A model generated the notes under the pieces. That model saw nothing but the letters and a program-made list of their open reading frames with translations. It did no database searches and was not told the DNA's origin. A DNA stretch of 45,713 nt from Bacillus thermozeamaize (GTDB lineage Bacteria; Bacillota; Bacilli; ZCTH02-B2), in the NCBI GenBank assembly GCA_002159075.1, contig LZRT01000134.1, forward strand, positions 1-45,713. Reading direction: 5' to 3'. A program made the translations under genes and the position numbers. This document shows, piece after piece, positions 9,949 to 17,584 of the stretch; the stretch's first letter is position 1; each line of letters opens with the position of its first letter.

Positions 9949-10680
9949 CTAAAACGGCCCGCGATAATCCCCCATGTCGAACTCCTCTCCGACCCGATCG
10001 CTGTATTTGTCTACATACAGCTGGCCATCTGGCAAAATGGCCGCAAACGCAACCTCCTTTGGATCGCTCACCCCGTGCGCCTGCAGCTGCCACTGCAGCC
10101 ACTGTTTATCCTTTTTCCGTTGCTTCAGATTTTGCTCCAGCAGCTGGCCATCCAGAATCAATTCGGTCATCAGCCCCGCCGGCTTTACCGGGATATTCAG
10201 ATCTTTCGGCGTCACCGGTTGGTACTCCGCTTTTGGCAGCACCGAGAGATTGCCGTCCGGTTCATAAATGGCAAAAGCCACCTGCGTGATGTCAAACATG
10301 TTTTTCTGCCGCAGCAACATCAAAAGTTCATCTTTTTTGATCCTCGATGAGGCAATGTTCCTTTCCAGCATCTTTCCATTGTGAATGACCAAAACGGGTT
10401 GCCCGTCCACAATCTTGGCCAGATAACGGCTTTTCATCGTGATGAGTTGAAAGAGAATCGTCAAGACGACAAAGGTGCTCAAACCCATCCAATGGGCCCA
10501 TGCCTTCGTGGACAAGTCGGTAGCCAGCGTGCCGGCCATCGAACCAATCGTAATGCCATTGATATAATCGAAAAAGGTGAGATTGGCCATTTGCTGCTTG
10601 CCGAGCAAGCGCGCATAAATCAACAGCGTGAAAAACGCAATAACGGCCCTTACAATGACGACAAATGTTTCTTCCATCAT
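9949..10680 (-). CDS. DUF421 (YetF-like) membrane protein
   Basis: This 243-residue protein has three N-terminal transmembrane helices and then a soluble alpha/beta DUF421 domain. Typical family signatures are visible: RLLGKQQMANLTFFDYINGITIGS, a region around VLVIHNGKMLERN, and LRQKNMFDITQVAFAIYEPDGNLSVL. The family is common in spore formers; the biochemical role is unknown. The start has two consecutive ATGs; GAGG lies 4 or 7 nt upstream, so 10677 is the alternative. It is the first gene of a run continuing through DUF4363, bpsA and bpsB. Confidence 0.82.
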   Translation of the reverse strand: MMEETFVVIVRAVIAFFTLLIYARLLGKQQMANLTFFDYINGITIGSMAGTLATDLSTKAWAHWMGLSTFVVLTILFQLITMKSRYLAKIVDGQPVLVIHNGKMLERNIASSRIKKDELLMLLRQKNMFDITQVAFAIYEPDGNLSVLPKAEYQPVTPKDLNIPVKPAGLMTELILDGQLLEQNLKQRKKDKQWLQWQLQAHGVSDPKEVAFAAILPDGQLYVDKYSDRVGEEFDMGDYRGPF

Positions 10681-10784
10681 CCCGCCTCACCCCGTAATCT
10701 GCCGCCTGCTGTCAACTCATCCCAAACAATGCTTTGTTGTTATGATGTGAATAAACAGCCATGGATATGTATGTTCCGCCCGGA

Positions 10785-11573
10785 TCATGGGACGGGCAAA
10801 TGCGCTTTTTGCTCCTGACGCGACTCGGCGAGCAGTTCGCTCACTGTCACAAACCGAAATCCCTTTTTTTGCAACTTCCGGATCACCCTGTCCAACGCCT
10901 TCATCATCGTCTCCTGATGGCCGCCACCGTCATGCAAGAGGACAATATCGCCACTTTCAGCTTCAGTGACCAGCGTCTCTTCAATGATGGAGGCAGGATT
11001 CTTCATGTCCCAATCCTTCGGATCCACGGACCAAAGAACAATTTTAAAACCCAGTTGTTGGGCTGAAGCGACGACGTCACGATTCAATTTGCCGCCCATC
11101 GGGCGGAAATAGGCAACCTCTTTCCCCGTAATCTGTTTAATCAGCTGTCCCGATTTGGCCAAATCCTGATAGATTTCCACCGGAGACAACTTGGTCAGAT
11201 CGCGGTGATAATAGCCGTGATTCCCCACTTCGTGTCCCTGGAGGACGATTTGTTTCGCCAGGGCAGGATGCGCCTTCACATGGTGCCCATTCAAAAAAAA
11301 GGTGGCACGAATCCCCTTGTCCCGCAACATCTTCAAGATTTTCCCCGTATAGACGGGATGCGGGCCATCGTCAAAAGTCAAGGCGATCACTTTTTCTTTG
11401 GTTTGGACGCGGTAAACGGGGGCAACGAGCTCATCATTGCCGGGGATCCCCCCGAACACGTCCTTCGATTCAGGAAAAAAAAGAAAGAGAAGGCTGGCCG
11501 CAAACACGGCCAACCCCATGCAACTCGGCAAGACAGACCTGCGGAACCACACTCTTGCGACCAGCTTGCGCAT
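10785..11573 (-). CDS. Membrane-anchored polysaccharide deacetylase (CE4/NodB)
   Basis: This 262-residue enzyme has an N-terminal anchor helix (residues ~12-35) and a NodB domain outside the membrane, expected to remove acetyl groups from peptidoglycan or a similar polymer. CE4 motifs are TFDDGPHP, NHGYYH (the histidine pair, with Gly where Ser or Thr is usual), FRPMGG in place of RPPxG, VDPKDWD and LLHDGGG. The ATG at 11573 follows GAGGAG by about 9 nt; an upstream GTG lacks a site. It resembles PdaB/YlxY-type spore or vegetative deacetylases, but the exact orthologue is not clear. Confidence 0.85.
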   Translation of the reverse strand: MRKLVARVWFRRSVLPSCMGLAVFAASLLFLFFPESKDVFGGIPGNDELVAPVYRVQTKEKVIALTFDDGPHPVYTGKILKMLRDKGIRATFFLNGHHVKAHPALAKQIVLQGHEVGNHGYYHRDLTKLSPVEIYQDLAKSGQLIKQITGKEVAYFRPMGGKLNRDVVASAQQLGFKIVLWSVDPKDWDMKNPASIIEETLVTEAESGDIVLLHDGGGHQETMMKALDRVIRKLQKKGFRFVTVSELLAESRQEQKAHLPVP

Positions 11574-11654
11574 TTGCTGCTTCTCCTCATTTCTCGTTAC
11601 TCGTCGGTCCACCCAACTGGAACACTTCCTTATTATCTGGCGAAAGAAAACATT

Positions 11655-13550
11655 TTATTCCCGGTATCCAAGCATCCGCAACCCGTTGAGAATGACGAGC
11701 AACGTACTGCCTTCATGTCCGATCACACCCAGCGGCAACGTGATGATCTGGAAAAAGTTGGACAAAATCAGAAGACAGATCACCGCGATTGAAAACACGA
11801 TGTTCTGGCGAATGATCCGGTTCGTTTTTTGGGCCAGGCGGACCATGTAGGGCAGGCACGACAGTTCGTCCTTCATCAAAACAATATCTGCCGTTTCCAA
11901 AGCGACATCTGTACCGGCCCCCATCGCAATTCCCACCGTTGCACTCGCCAATGCCGGCGCATCGTTGACGCCATCACCCACCATGGCGATCTTCCCATGT
12001 TTTTTACGCAACTGTTGGATATACGCCACTTTCTGATCCGGCAAGCAATTGGCGTAATATTCATCCAGCCCGACCTCATTGGCCAACGCTTGCGCTGTCG
12101 CCAGCGAATCTCCGGTCAACATCACGGTATGGATTCCTTGCCGTTTCAATGTTTGGATGGCTTCCACGGCTTCCTGCCGGATGACATCTTGCACGGCAAA
12201 CAATCCAACCAGCCGCTCATTCTGCTGTACAAACATCACCGTTTTTCCTTGTTTTTCCAACCGTTCAGCCGTTTCGATCGCGCCGTCGGAAAACGGCACT
12301 TCCATGTATTCACGCTTTCCGACTTTCCACAAACTCCCGTTCACGAAGGCCTGAACGCCAAATCCCGTCTCTGAGGACATCTCATCCGGGCGAAAAAGCC
12401 GCAGCCCTGATTCCCTGGCTTTTCTGACCACCGCCTCTGCGAGCGGGTGTGTCGAAAACTGCTCCACGGAAGCCGTCATCTGCAACAGTTCTTCTTCAGA
12501 CAAATCATCCACCAGAGATACCACATCCTTGACTTCGGGAACCCCTTTGGTCAAAGTCCCCGTCTTGTCCAGAGCGATGACCTTGATCTGCTCCAGTGCC
12601 TGCAGCTGCGTCCCGCCTTTAAAAAGCACCCCGCGGCGGGCGCCATTGGAAATGGCGGAGAGAATCGCAGGCATGATGGATGCGACCAGGGCACAGGGAG
12701 AGGCCACGACAAGAAAAACCATCGCACGGTAAAAAGCCTGTTCCCACGTCCACCCTAAAAACAGCGGAGGAATCGCCGCAACAAGGAGGACAGCGAACAA
12801 AACCACCTTGACATAGGTTTTTTCAAAGCGCTCCACAAACGTCTGTTGCGGCGGTTTTTCCGTCTGCGCCCGCTGAACCAGCTCTATCATCCGCCGAAAA
12901 AGCGTCTGATTGTGCGGTTTATCGACGCGAACCAAAATGCCCCCATTCCCATTGATTGTCCCGGCCAGCACCTCATCTCCGGGATTTTTTTCCACAGGTA
13001 CCGATTCGCCGGTAATGGCCGACTGATCGATGGTCGTGGAACCTTCGATAATCGTCCCATCCGCCGCGACCAAATCCCCCGGTTTGACCAGAATGACCTG
13101 CCCAACGCGCAACTCCTGCACGGGTACAGTTTTTTCCGCCCCATCCTCATACAGCCGCGCCTCCATTGGCTGTAAGGCCATCAGTTTGCTGACTTCCTGG
13201 TTGCTTCTGTTCATCGCATAAGTTTCAAGTGCCCCGCTGAGCGCAAAAATAAAGATCAGCATCGCCCCTTCTGCCCAATACCCGATGATGGCCGACCCCA
13301 CCGCCGCCAGAATCATCAACAGGTTGACAGTCAGCTGCCGCTCAAAAATGAGTTCTTCCAGGCCTTCTTTCGCCTTGAAATAGCCGCCGATCGCAAAGGC
13401 GAGCAAAAAGGAGACGACAGATGCCTTTTGCCATCCAAAATGCCCCATCAGCCATCCGGCGATGATGAGCAAGCCGCTCGCCGCAACGGCAGAGATTTCC
13501 ATATTTTGCCTGATCAAATCCCTGGTCGACTGAATTTCTGACGGGTTCAT
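11655..13550 (-). CDS. pfeT: P1B-4-type metal efflux ATPase (PfeT/ZosA-like)
   Basis: This P-type ATPase has 631 residues and no N-terminal metal-binding domain. Visible are the TGES actuator motif, the membrane SPC motif (284-286, in ASPCALVASIMPA), the phosphorylation site DKTGTLT (Asp328), an HP motif (STHPLAEAV), GDGVNDAPALA and a C-terminal membrane HEGS (from His612). SPC plus HEG(G/S) is the P1B-4 signature, as in B. subtilis PfeT (formerly ZosA/YkvW), a Fe(II) efflux pump induced by iron and peroxide. The ATG follows GGAGGAG by 6 nt. A PerR-type box in its promoter fits this identity. Zn or Co transport cannot be excluded. Confidence 0.85.
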   Translation of the reverse strand: MNPSEIQSTRDLIRQNMEISAVAASGLLIIAGWLMGHFGWQKASVVSFLLAFAIGGYFKAKEGLEELIFERQLTVNLLMILAAVGSAIIGYWAEGAMLIFIFALSGALETYAMNRSNQEVSKLMALQPMEARLYEDGAEKTVPVQELRVGQVILVKPGDLVAADGTIIEGSTTIDQSAITGESVPVEKNPGDEVLAGTINGNGGILVRVDKPHNQTLFRRMIELVQRAQTEKPPQQTFVERFEKTYVKVVLFAVLLVAAIPPLFLGWTWEQAFYRAMVFLVVASPCALVASIMPAILSAISNGARRGVLFKGGTQLQALEQIKVIALDKTGTLTKGVPEVKDVVSLVDDLSEEELLQMTASVEQFSTHPLAEAVVRKARESGLRLFRPDEMSSETGFGVQAFVNGSLWKVGKREYMEVPFSDGAIETAERLEKQGKTVMFVQQNERLVGLFAVQDVIRQEAVEAIQTLKRQGIHTVMLTGDSLATAQALANEVGLDEYYANCLPDQKVAYIQQLRKKHGKIAMVGDGVNDAPALASATVGIAMGAGTDVALETADIVLMKDELSCLPYMVRLAQKTNRIIRQNIVFSIAVICLLILSNFFQIITLPLGVIGHEGSTLLVILNGLRMLGYRE

Positions 13551-13625
13551 CTGCAACTCCTCCACTTTCGTTCATCCTCTCCCTGATAACGAATTTCATT
13601 CTTACAAAGTTCCTCTAAATGACGA

Positions 13626-13651
13626 CATGCTGCCTTTTGTCAGGCAGCATG
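13626..13651 (-). other. Hairpin in the pfeT 5' leader
   Basis: CATGCTGCCT pairs perfectly with AGGCAGCATG over a 6-nt loop, and the stem extends by GACG/CGTC past a one-base bulge. In the pfeT direction no T-run follows, so it is not a typical terminator. It lies between the promoter and the pfeT start. Confidence 0.6.
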
Positions 13652-13681
13652 CGTCAAACCATCTCCAACTAATGTATACTT

Positions 13682-13710
13682 ATTATAACTTAATAATTAT
13701 TATAAGTAAA
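13682..13710 (-). promoter_or_regulatory. SigA promoter of pfeT with embedded PerR/Fur-type box
   Basis: On the minus strand TTTACT (13705-13710) and TATAAT (13682-13687) are spaced by 17 bp. The spacer and part of the -35 are covered by a 15-bp dyad (13691-13705) that matches the PerR consensus TTATAATnATTATAA at 13 of 14 defined positions. Binding there would block RNA polymerase. B. subtilis pfeT is controlled by both PerR and Fur. Confidence 0.8.
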
Positions 13711-13730
13711 GGAGAGGCCATGCCCATTCG

Positions 13731-14150
13731 TCAATCCTCGATCCCCTCATACGCTTTAATGCGTTCCCTGACCACTTTTGGTATCGGTACGGCCTGGCGC
13801 GTCGTGAGGTCATATGATACATACACGATTTCCGCGAGCACGATCACCTCTTTGGTCTCTTCCCGTTGGATCGCAAACTGGACGGTGAAACTCGTATTTC
13901 CAAGGCGTGTCGTCCGGCAAAAGATGCGCAGGATATCATCGAGATAGGCACTCCCCTTAAACTCTATGGTCGTCTTTACCAGGACAAAATCAAATTCCTC
14001 CCCTTCCGGCAAGGGGCGCACCACTTCCCGGAAATATTCTGTAATCGCCACGTCCATATAGGTCATGTAGTGCGCATTAAAGACAATTTTCTGCCCGTCA
14101 ATTTCCGAGTAACGAACGCGCAATGTGTGTGAAAACTTGTACCCTTCCAT
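13731..14150 (-). CDS. Acyl-CoA thioesterase, 4HBT hotdog fold (YbgC/FadM-like)
   Basis: This 139-residue single-domain hotdog protein hydrolyses acyl-CoA thioesters in the cytoplasm. The family signature is visible near the N-terminus as RYSEIDGQKIVFNAHYMTYMD, where Asp18 is the expected catalytic residue. The ATG follows AAAGGAG by about 7 nt. It is transcribed in the same direction as pfeT and sits just upstream of the pfeT promoter. The substrate chain length cannot be told. Confidence 0.85.
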   Translation of the reverse strand: MEGYKFSHTLRVRYSEIDGQKIVFNAHYMTYMDVAITEYFREVVRPLPEGEEFDFVLVKTTIEFKGSAYLDDILRIFCRTTRLGNTSFTVQFAIQREETKEVIVLAEIVYVSYDLTTRQAVPIPKVVRERIKAYEGIED

Positions 14151-14249
14151 GATAAACTCCTTTCCGGCAGCCCATGATGAATCCTTTGAATCGTTTTATG
14201 TCATTATATAGACTTTTAACTGCTTTGAAAACATTGCATCGTCTCTATA

Positions 14250-14282
14250 AAACAAAAAAGTGATTCGGAGTACCCGAATCAC
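14250..14282 (-). terminator. Terminator after tRNA-Pro
   Basis: GTGATTCGG (14260-14268) pairs with CCGAATCAC (14274-14282) over a 5-nt loop. On the minus strand it is followed by TTTTTTGTTT. It lies 17 bp past the tRNA 3' end. Confidence 0.88.
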
Positions 14283-14298
14283 GCCGTTTTTCGATGTA

Positions 14299-14375
14299 TG
14301 GTCGGGGTAGCAGGATTTGAACCCGCGGCCTCTTGGTCCCGATCCAAGCGCTCTACCAAGCTGAGCTATACCCCG
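14299..14375 (-). tRNA. tRNA-Pro (anticodon CGG)
   Basis: The 77-nt minus-strand sequence folds as a cloverleaf: acceptor CGGGGTA/TACCCCG, D arm GCTC..GAGC, anticodon stem CTTGG/CCAAG with loop ATCGGGA (anticodon CGG, G at position 37 as expected for proline), T arm GCGGG-TTCAAAT-CCTGC, and an encoded CCA end. It reads codon CCG. The gene has its own promoter and terminator, so it is a single-gene transcription unit. Confidence 0.96.
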
Positions 14376-14394
14376 TCCCTTGAAGACAGTACCA

Positions 14395-14423
14395 ATTGTA
14401 CAACGGTCCGCAAAAAAAATCAA
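14395..14423 (-). promoter_or_regulatory. SigA promoter of tRNA-Pro
   Basis: On the minus strand TTGATT (14418-14423) and TACAAT (14395-14400) are separated by 17 bp, about 20 bp upstream of the mature tRNA 5' end. Confidence 0.7.
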
Positions 14424-14612
14424 GAGGATATTGCAGCGATCCCCAAACGTTTCCCGATGCGGTGCGGCAATGCGTTGAAAAAGCGGCCGAGACATACAAA
14501 TCCGGAGTACACCTCGGAGAACCCCCATAACGCAAAAAGTTGGATGGATAACTTCTGATTCTTCGGTTAACCTGTGAAGGAGGCATGAAAACGGCAAAGG
14601 AGAGCATCACCA

Positions 14613-15260
14613 GTGCATCGAATCAACGCGCCCACCCATCTCACTCTGGACGGGAAACTGACCTTGACCGGCGGACTCCTGCTTCCGGTGGCCACCATGT
14701 TCCACCCTCCGCTGACCGATCCTTGGGCTGGAGAGCTTGCGCTGGAGGCTGTCTCTAAATCTTTGAACTGGACGGGCGTGCATCTATTGTTCGGGTTCGG
14801 CTTGACATTGTGGCTGTTGGGCCTGTCACATTGTGAACAGAAGATATGCAGACCGCCAGCTGCCACGCCCCTGTGGATCGTGGCCCTCGGAATGTGGTAT
14901 CTCATCCTCGTAGCCGAACTGGCTGTCATGCCACCGCTACTCACCGCTTTGACCACTTTCAGTGATCCGATCGGTCGCGCATCGCTTCAACCACTATGGG
15001 ACGCTTGGTTTGCCTTTTCGCTGACAGGCGGGTATGTCGCCATGGGGCTCGTCTGGCTTGGAGTGATCCTGTGTTCCTTGCGGACTCTTGGTGCTGAAAA
15101 CAGGCCTGGATGGTGGTTACACTGGGGATGGTTGAGCGGGGTTTGCGGAATCATTGGCTTAATAGGTGCTCTGCTGGTACCTGAGCAAGCTGTTATCCTT
15201 CTCTTGGTGACATCACTGCCACCTTACCTTTGGACACTGGTTTTCCCCTTTCAACTTTAG
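14613..15260 (+). CDS. Unrecognised integral membrane protein
   Basis: This 215-residue protein is very hydrophobic with about six predicted membrane segments (around residues 18-30, 52-70, 85-105, 128-152, 168-186 and 192-208) and short loops rich in Trp and Pro. No transporter or enzyme motif was recognised. The start is GTG at 14613, supported by AAAGGAG about 8 nt upstream; no nearby ATG has a site. It stands alone between a minus-strand tRNA gene and a minus-strand small gene. Base use is like its neighbours. The function is unknown. Confidence 0.65.
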   Translation: MHRINAPTHLTLDGKLTLTGGLLLPVATMFHPPLTDPWAGELALEAVSKSLNWTGVHLLFGFGLTLWLLGLSHCEQKICRPPAATPLWIVALGMWYLILVAELAVMPPLLTALTTFSDPIGRASLQPLWDAWFAFSLTGGYVAMGLVWLGVILCSLRTLGAENRPGWWLHWGWLSGVCGIIGLIGALLVPEQAVILLLVTSLPPYLWTLVFPFQL

Positions 15261-15375
15261 AAACTTTAAAAACGTCTTGTAAGCCCTTACATTTTACCGG
15301 CAAAACAAAAGCCCAACTCCAGCCCAAAAAGGCGTACACCGAAAGGTACACCCTTTTGAACGATTTGGGCATCAT

Positions 15376-15567
15376 TTACGCTTCAAGCATCAACAGCTCT
15401 TTTCGCAGTTCCGAGAGATTCTCCTTGCAAAGTCGGATCGTCTCCTCATCCTGTTCCTGTAACGCTTCATACAAGACAGCCAACTGATAATCCATTTCCA
15501 TGCGCAGCACTGGGATTCTTTTCTCCACGTCCTTGCGTTTCAACGCTTCCATGAGCTCTTTCACCAT
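15376..15567 (-). CDS. Small coiled-coil hypothetical protein
   Basis: This 63-residue, highly charged protein is predicted to be almost all helix (VKELMEALKRKDVEKR..., ending LRKELLMLEA), with heptad-like leucine spacing consistent with a short coiled coil. The ATG at 15567 follows AAAGGGG by 8 nt; a GTG three codons earlier overlaps that site. No family was recognised. It is convergent with the membrane protein upstream and divergent from the YktB gene. Confidence 0.55.
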   Translation of the reverse strand: MVKELMEALKRKDVEKRIPVLRMEMDYQLAVLYEALQEQDEETIRLCKENLSELRKELLMLEA

Positions 15568-15619
15568 GTTGCGCACCCCTTTGAAGAAATATTCATTCTT
15601 CTTTGTCTAAACTCCTCTT

Positions 15620-15648
15620 TTGGCTTAATGAAGCTTTGGTTTTATAAT
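15620..15648 (+). promoter_or_regulatory. Candidate SigA promoter of the YktB-like gene
   Basis: TTGGCT (15620-15625) and a perfect TATAAT (15643-15648) are separated by 17 bp, about 60 bp before the start codon. Confidence 0.6.
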
Positions 15649-15706
15649 AATATGCATGGGATAAAAAATCAATGCCTAATTCTGAATTGACGAAAGGGGT
15701 TATCGC

Positions 15707-16357
15707 ATGACTCCACGCATGACTTCAGTTTTTGCCGCCTTCACCCAAAAGGACTTCGACATTTTTCAGATCCCTGGACTGGAACCCCGGATGACCCAAA
15801 TCAAGGCGCATATCCGCCCAAAACTTGAGCAAATCGGCACGCAGCTGCAACCCTTTCTCTCCGAACTGCTAAGAGTTCCTGTTCATGTGCACGTCGCCAA
15901 ACATGCCCGCCGAACCGTCAACCCCCCGGACAGCACCTGGGTGGCATGGTCCGCCAACGTACGCGGGTACAAGGCACATCCGCATTTTCAGGTCGGTCTC
16001 TGGTCCTCACATCTCTTTATCTGGTTTGCTTTGTTTCCGGAGGCAGAGAAAGCCAAACCGGTGTTTGCGCAAAACTTTTCCCGTCACTTGGACAAGCTTC
16101 TTGCCCAAATCCCGGAAAACTTCCTTTGGTCTTTCGATCACACCCGCCCGGATGCCAAAAGCCACTCAGATTTGAAAAAGGAGGATTTCCTGGATCTCAT
16201 CCGCCGGCTGCAAACGGTGAAAAAATCTGAAGTGCTGTGCGGGATTCACCTGCCGAAAACGGAAACGGCCCTTCAACATCCCACGGAATTGGAACAAATC
16301 ATTCAGCAAACCTTTCAGCAACTGGCCCCGCTTTACCGGCTGGCTATCAGTGATTGA
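15707..16357 (+). CDS. yktB: UPF0637 / DUF1054 protein (YktB-like)
   Basis: This 216-residue soluble protein matches the Bacillus YktB family by its N-terminus (FAAFTQKDFDIFQIPGLEPRM), the central WVAWSANVRGYKAHPHFQVGLW and length of about 210. The biochemical function of the family is not established. The ATG is preceded by AAAGGGG. In B. subtilis yktB lies a few genes from speA; here speA is about 1.2 kb away, so some synteny is kept. A 9-bp inverted repeat (CAGGGGCAG/CTGCCCCTG) follows the stop without a T-run. Confidence 0.85.
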   Translation: MTPRMTSVFAAFTQKDFDIFQIPGLEPRMTQIKAHIRPKLEQIGTQLQPFLSELLRVPVHVHVAKHARRTVNPPDSTWVAWSANVRGYKAHPHFQVGLWSSHLFIWFALFPEAEKAKPVFAQNFSRHLDKLLAQIPENFLWSFDHTRPDAKSHSDLKKEDFLDLIRRLQTVKKSEVLCGIHLPKTETALQHPTELEQIIQQTFQQLAPLYRLAISD

Positions 16358-16416
16358 AACCGGCACAGGGGCAGGCCGTCCCCGTAAGACGCTGCTGCCC
16401 CTGCTTGCCGATTTCC

Positions 16417-17388
16417 TCAAACTGTTGCCCTCAATACCCCGCCGATGCGGTGATAACCCTCGTTCATCTCCTTTACGATCCGCTCGAAGAGTTCAGCCAC
16501 AGACGGGATGTCACGGATCAGGCCGACGCCTTGTCCGGCCCAGCTATGCCCTTCCTCCATCTTCCCTTCATGAATCGCCCGGCGATTGGCTTCCCCCGAA
16601 ATATGGTCCTTCAATCCCTCGTAACCGACTCCCTTCGCCTCCAGCGCCAGTATTTCCTCCGTCGCCTTGCTCTTCAGCGCCCGCGCAGGAGCCCCAATGC
16701 TCTTTTTGATGATCACCGTATCGGTTTCCGAGGCTTCGAGAATTCTCTGTTTGTAATTTTCATGTGCGTGAACACATTCTTTGGTTGCGATAAAGCGTGT
16801 TCCCATTTCCACCCCTTCTGCACCCAGCGCCAGCGCCGCCAATATACCCCGGCCATCGACGATGCCGCCGCTGGCCAACACCGGAATCCGGACCGATTCG
16901 GCCACGCGCGGGACCAGGACCATCGTCCCGACCTCGTCTCTTCCCAGATGGCCGCCTCCTTCATTGCCCACGGCCATCACAATATTTGCTCCCAGCTCTT
17001 CCGCCTTTTGCGCCTGCCGCACGGAGGCCACCAGAACCATTGTCACGATGCCGGTTCCTGCGAGCCGATCCAGCAGCGGTTTCGGGTTCCCGCCTGTGAT
17101 GCTGATCGCCGGAACCTTCTCCTCAATGGCCACTTCCAGATAATCTGGATAAGACTGGTTATGTTGTCCAATGGCAAAATTGACGCCAAACGGCTTGTCC
17201 GTCAAGGAACGCACTTTGCGAATCTCTTCCCTCAGCGCTTCCGGGCTGGGCAGCGTCAAGGCCGTCACTTGCCCTAGGCCGCCTGCGTTTGACACGGCCG
17301 CGGCCAACTCGGCATAGGCCAGGTGAGCCAGTCCCCCCTGCACAATCGGCAATTCAATCTTCAACAACTCGGTCACTCGGGTCTTCAT
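16417..17388 (-). CDS. Nitronate monooxygenase-family FMN enzyme (FabK/2-nitropropane dioxygenase type)
   Basis: This is a predicted FMN-dependent TIM-barrel protein of 323 residues. Family segments are PIVQGGLAHLAYAELAAAVSNAGGLG at the N-terminus, NEGGGHLGRDEVGTMVLVPRV in the middle and IPVLASGGIVDGRGILAALALGAEGVEMGTRF in the phosphate-binding region. Members either oxidise nitronates or reduce enoyl-ACP (FabK); the GNEGGGHLG stretch and the lone location do not decide. The ATG at 17388 follows AAGGGAGA; an upstream reading lacks a site. It is convergent with the yktB-like gene. Confidence 0.82.
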   Translation of the reverse strand: MKTRVTELLKIELPIVQGGLAHLAYAELAAAVSNAGGLGQVTALTLPSPEALREEIRKVRSLTDKPFGVNFAIGQHNQSYPDYLEVAIEEKVPAISITGGNPKPLLDRLAGTGIVTMVLVASVRQAQKAEELGANIVMAVGNEGGGHLGRDEVGTMVLVPRVAESVRIPVLASGGIVDGRGILAALALGAEGVEMGTRFIATKECVHAHENYKQRILEASETDTVIIKKSIGAPARALKSKATEEILALEAKGVGYEGLKDHISGEANRRAIHEGKMEEGHSWAGQGVGLIRDIPSVAELFERIVKEMNEGYHRIGGVLRATV

Positions 17389-17486
17389 CTCAATCTCTCC
17401 CTTGTTGCATTTTAAGGCCAATCTGGTATACTCAACCTGTTTGCTTTCCCAAATTTTTTTTGATTGGATAAGAGATGATGGCTTCC

Positions 17487-17516
17487 TTGTCGATCTTACT
17501 GTAAACTTTTTATGTT
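17487..17516 (+). promoter_or_regulatory. Candidate promoter of speA
   Basis: TTGTCG (17487-17492) and TATGTT (17511-17516) are spaced by 18 bp in an AT-rich stretch upstream of speA. Both hexamers are imperfect. Confidence 0.3.
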
Positions 17517-17584
17517 GTAAACTTCTGCTAAATCACGGATGCAATGATTTGTGGCAGCATCATATGAGGAGGAATGGATATACA

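Noticed and set aside
13720-13947. Plus-strand frame with a good AGGAG-like site just after the PerR-type box
   Set aside because: It runs antisense through the thioesterase gene, its product looks like random sequence, and the box-to-ATG distance leaves no room for a promoter.
15314-15353. Apparent hairpin around two GTACACC motifs
   Set aside because: The motifs are direct repeats, not inverted, so no stem forms.
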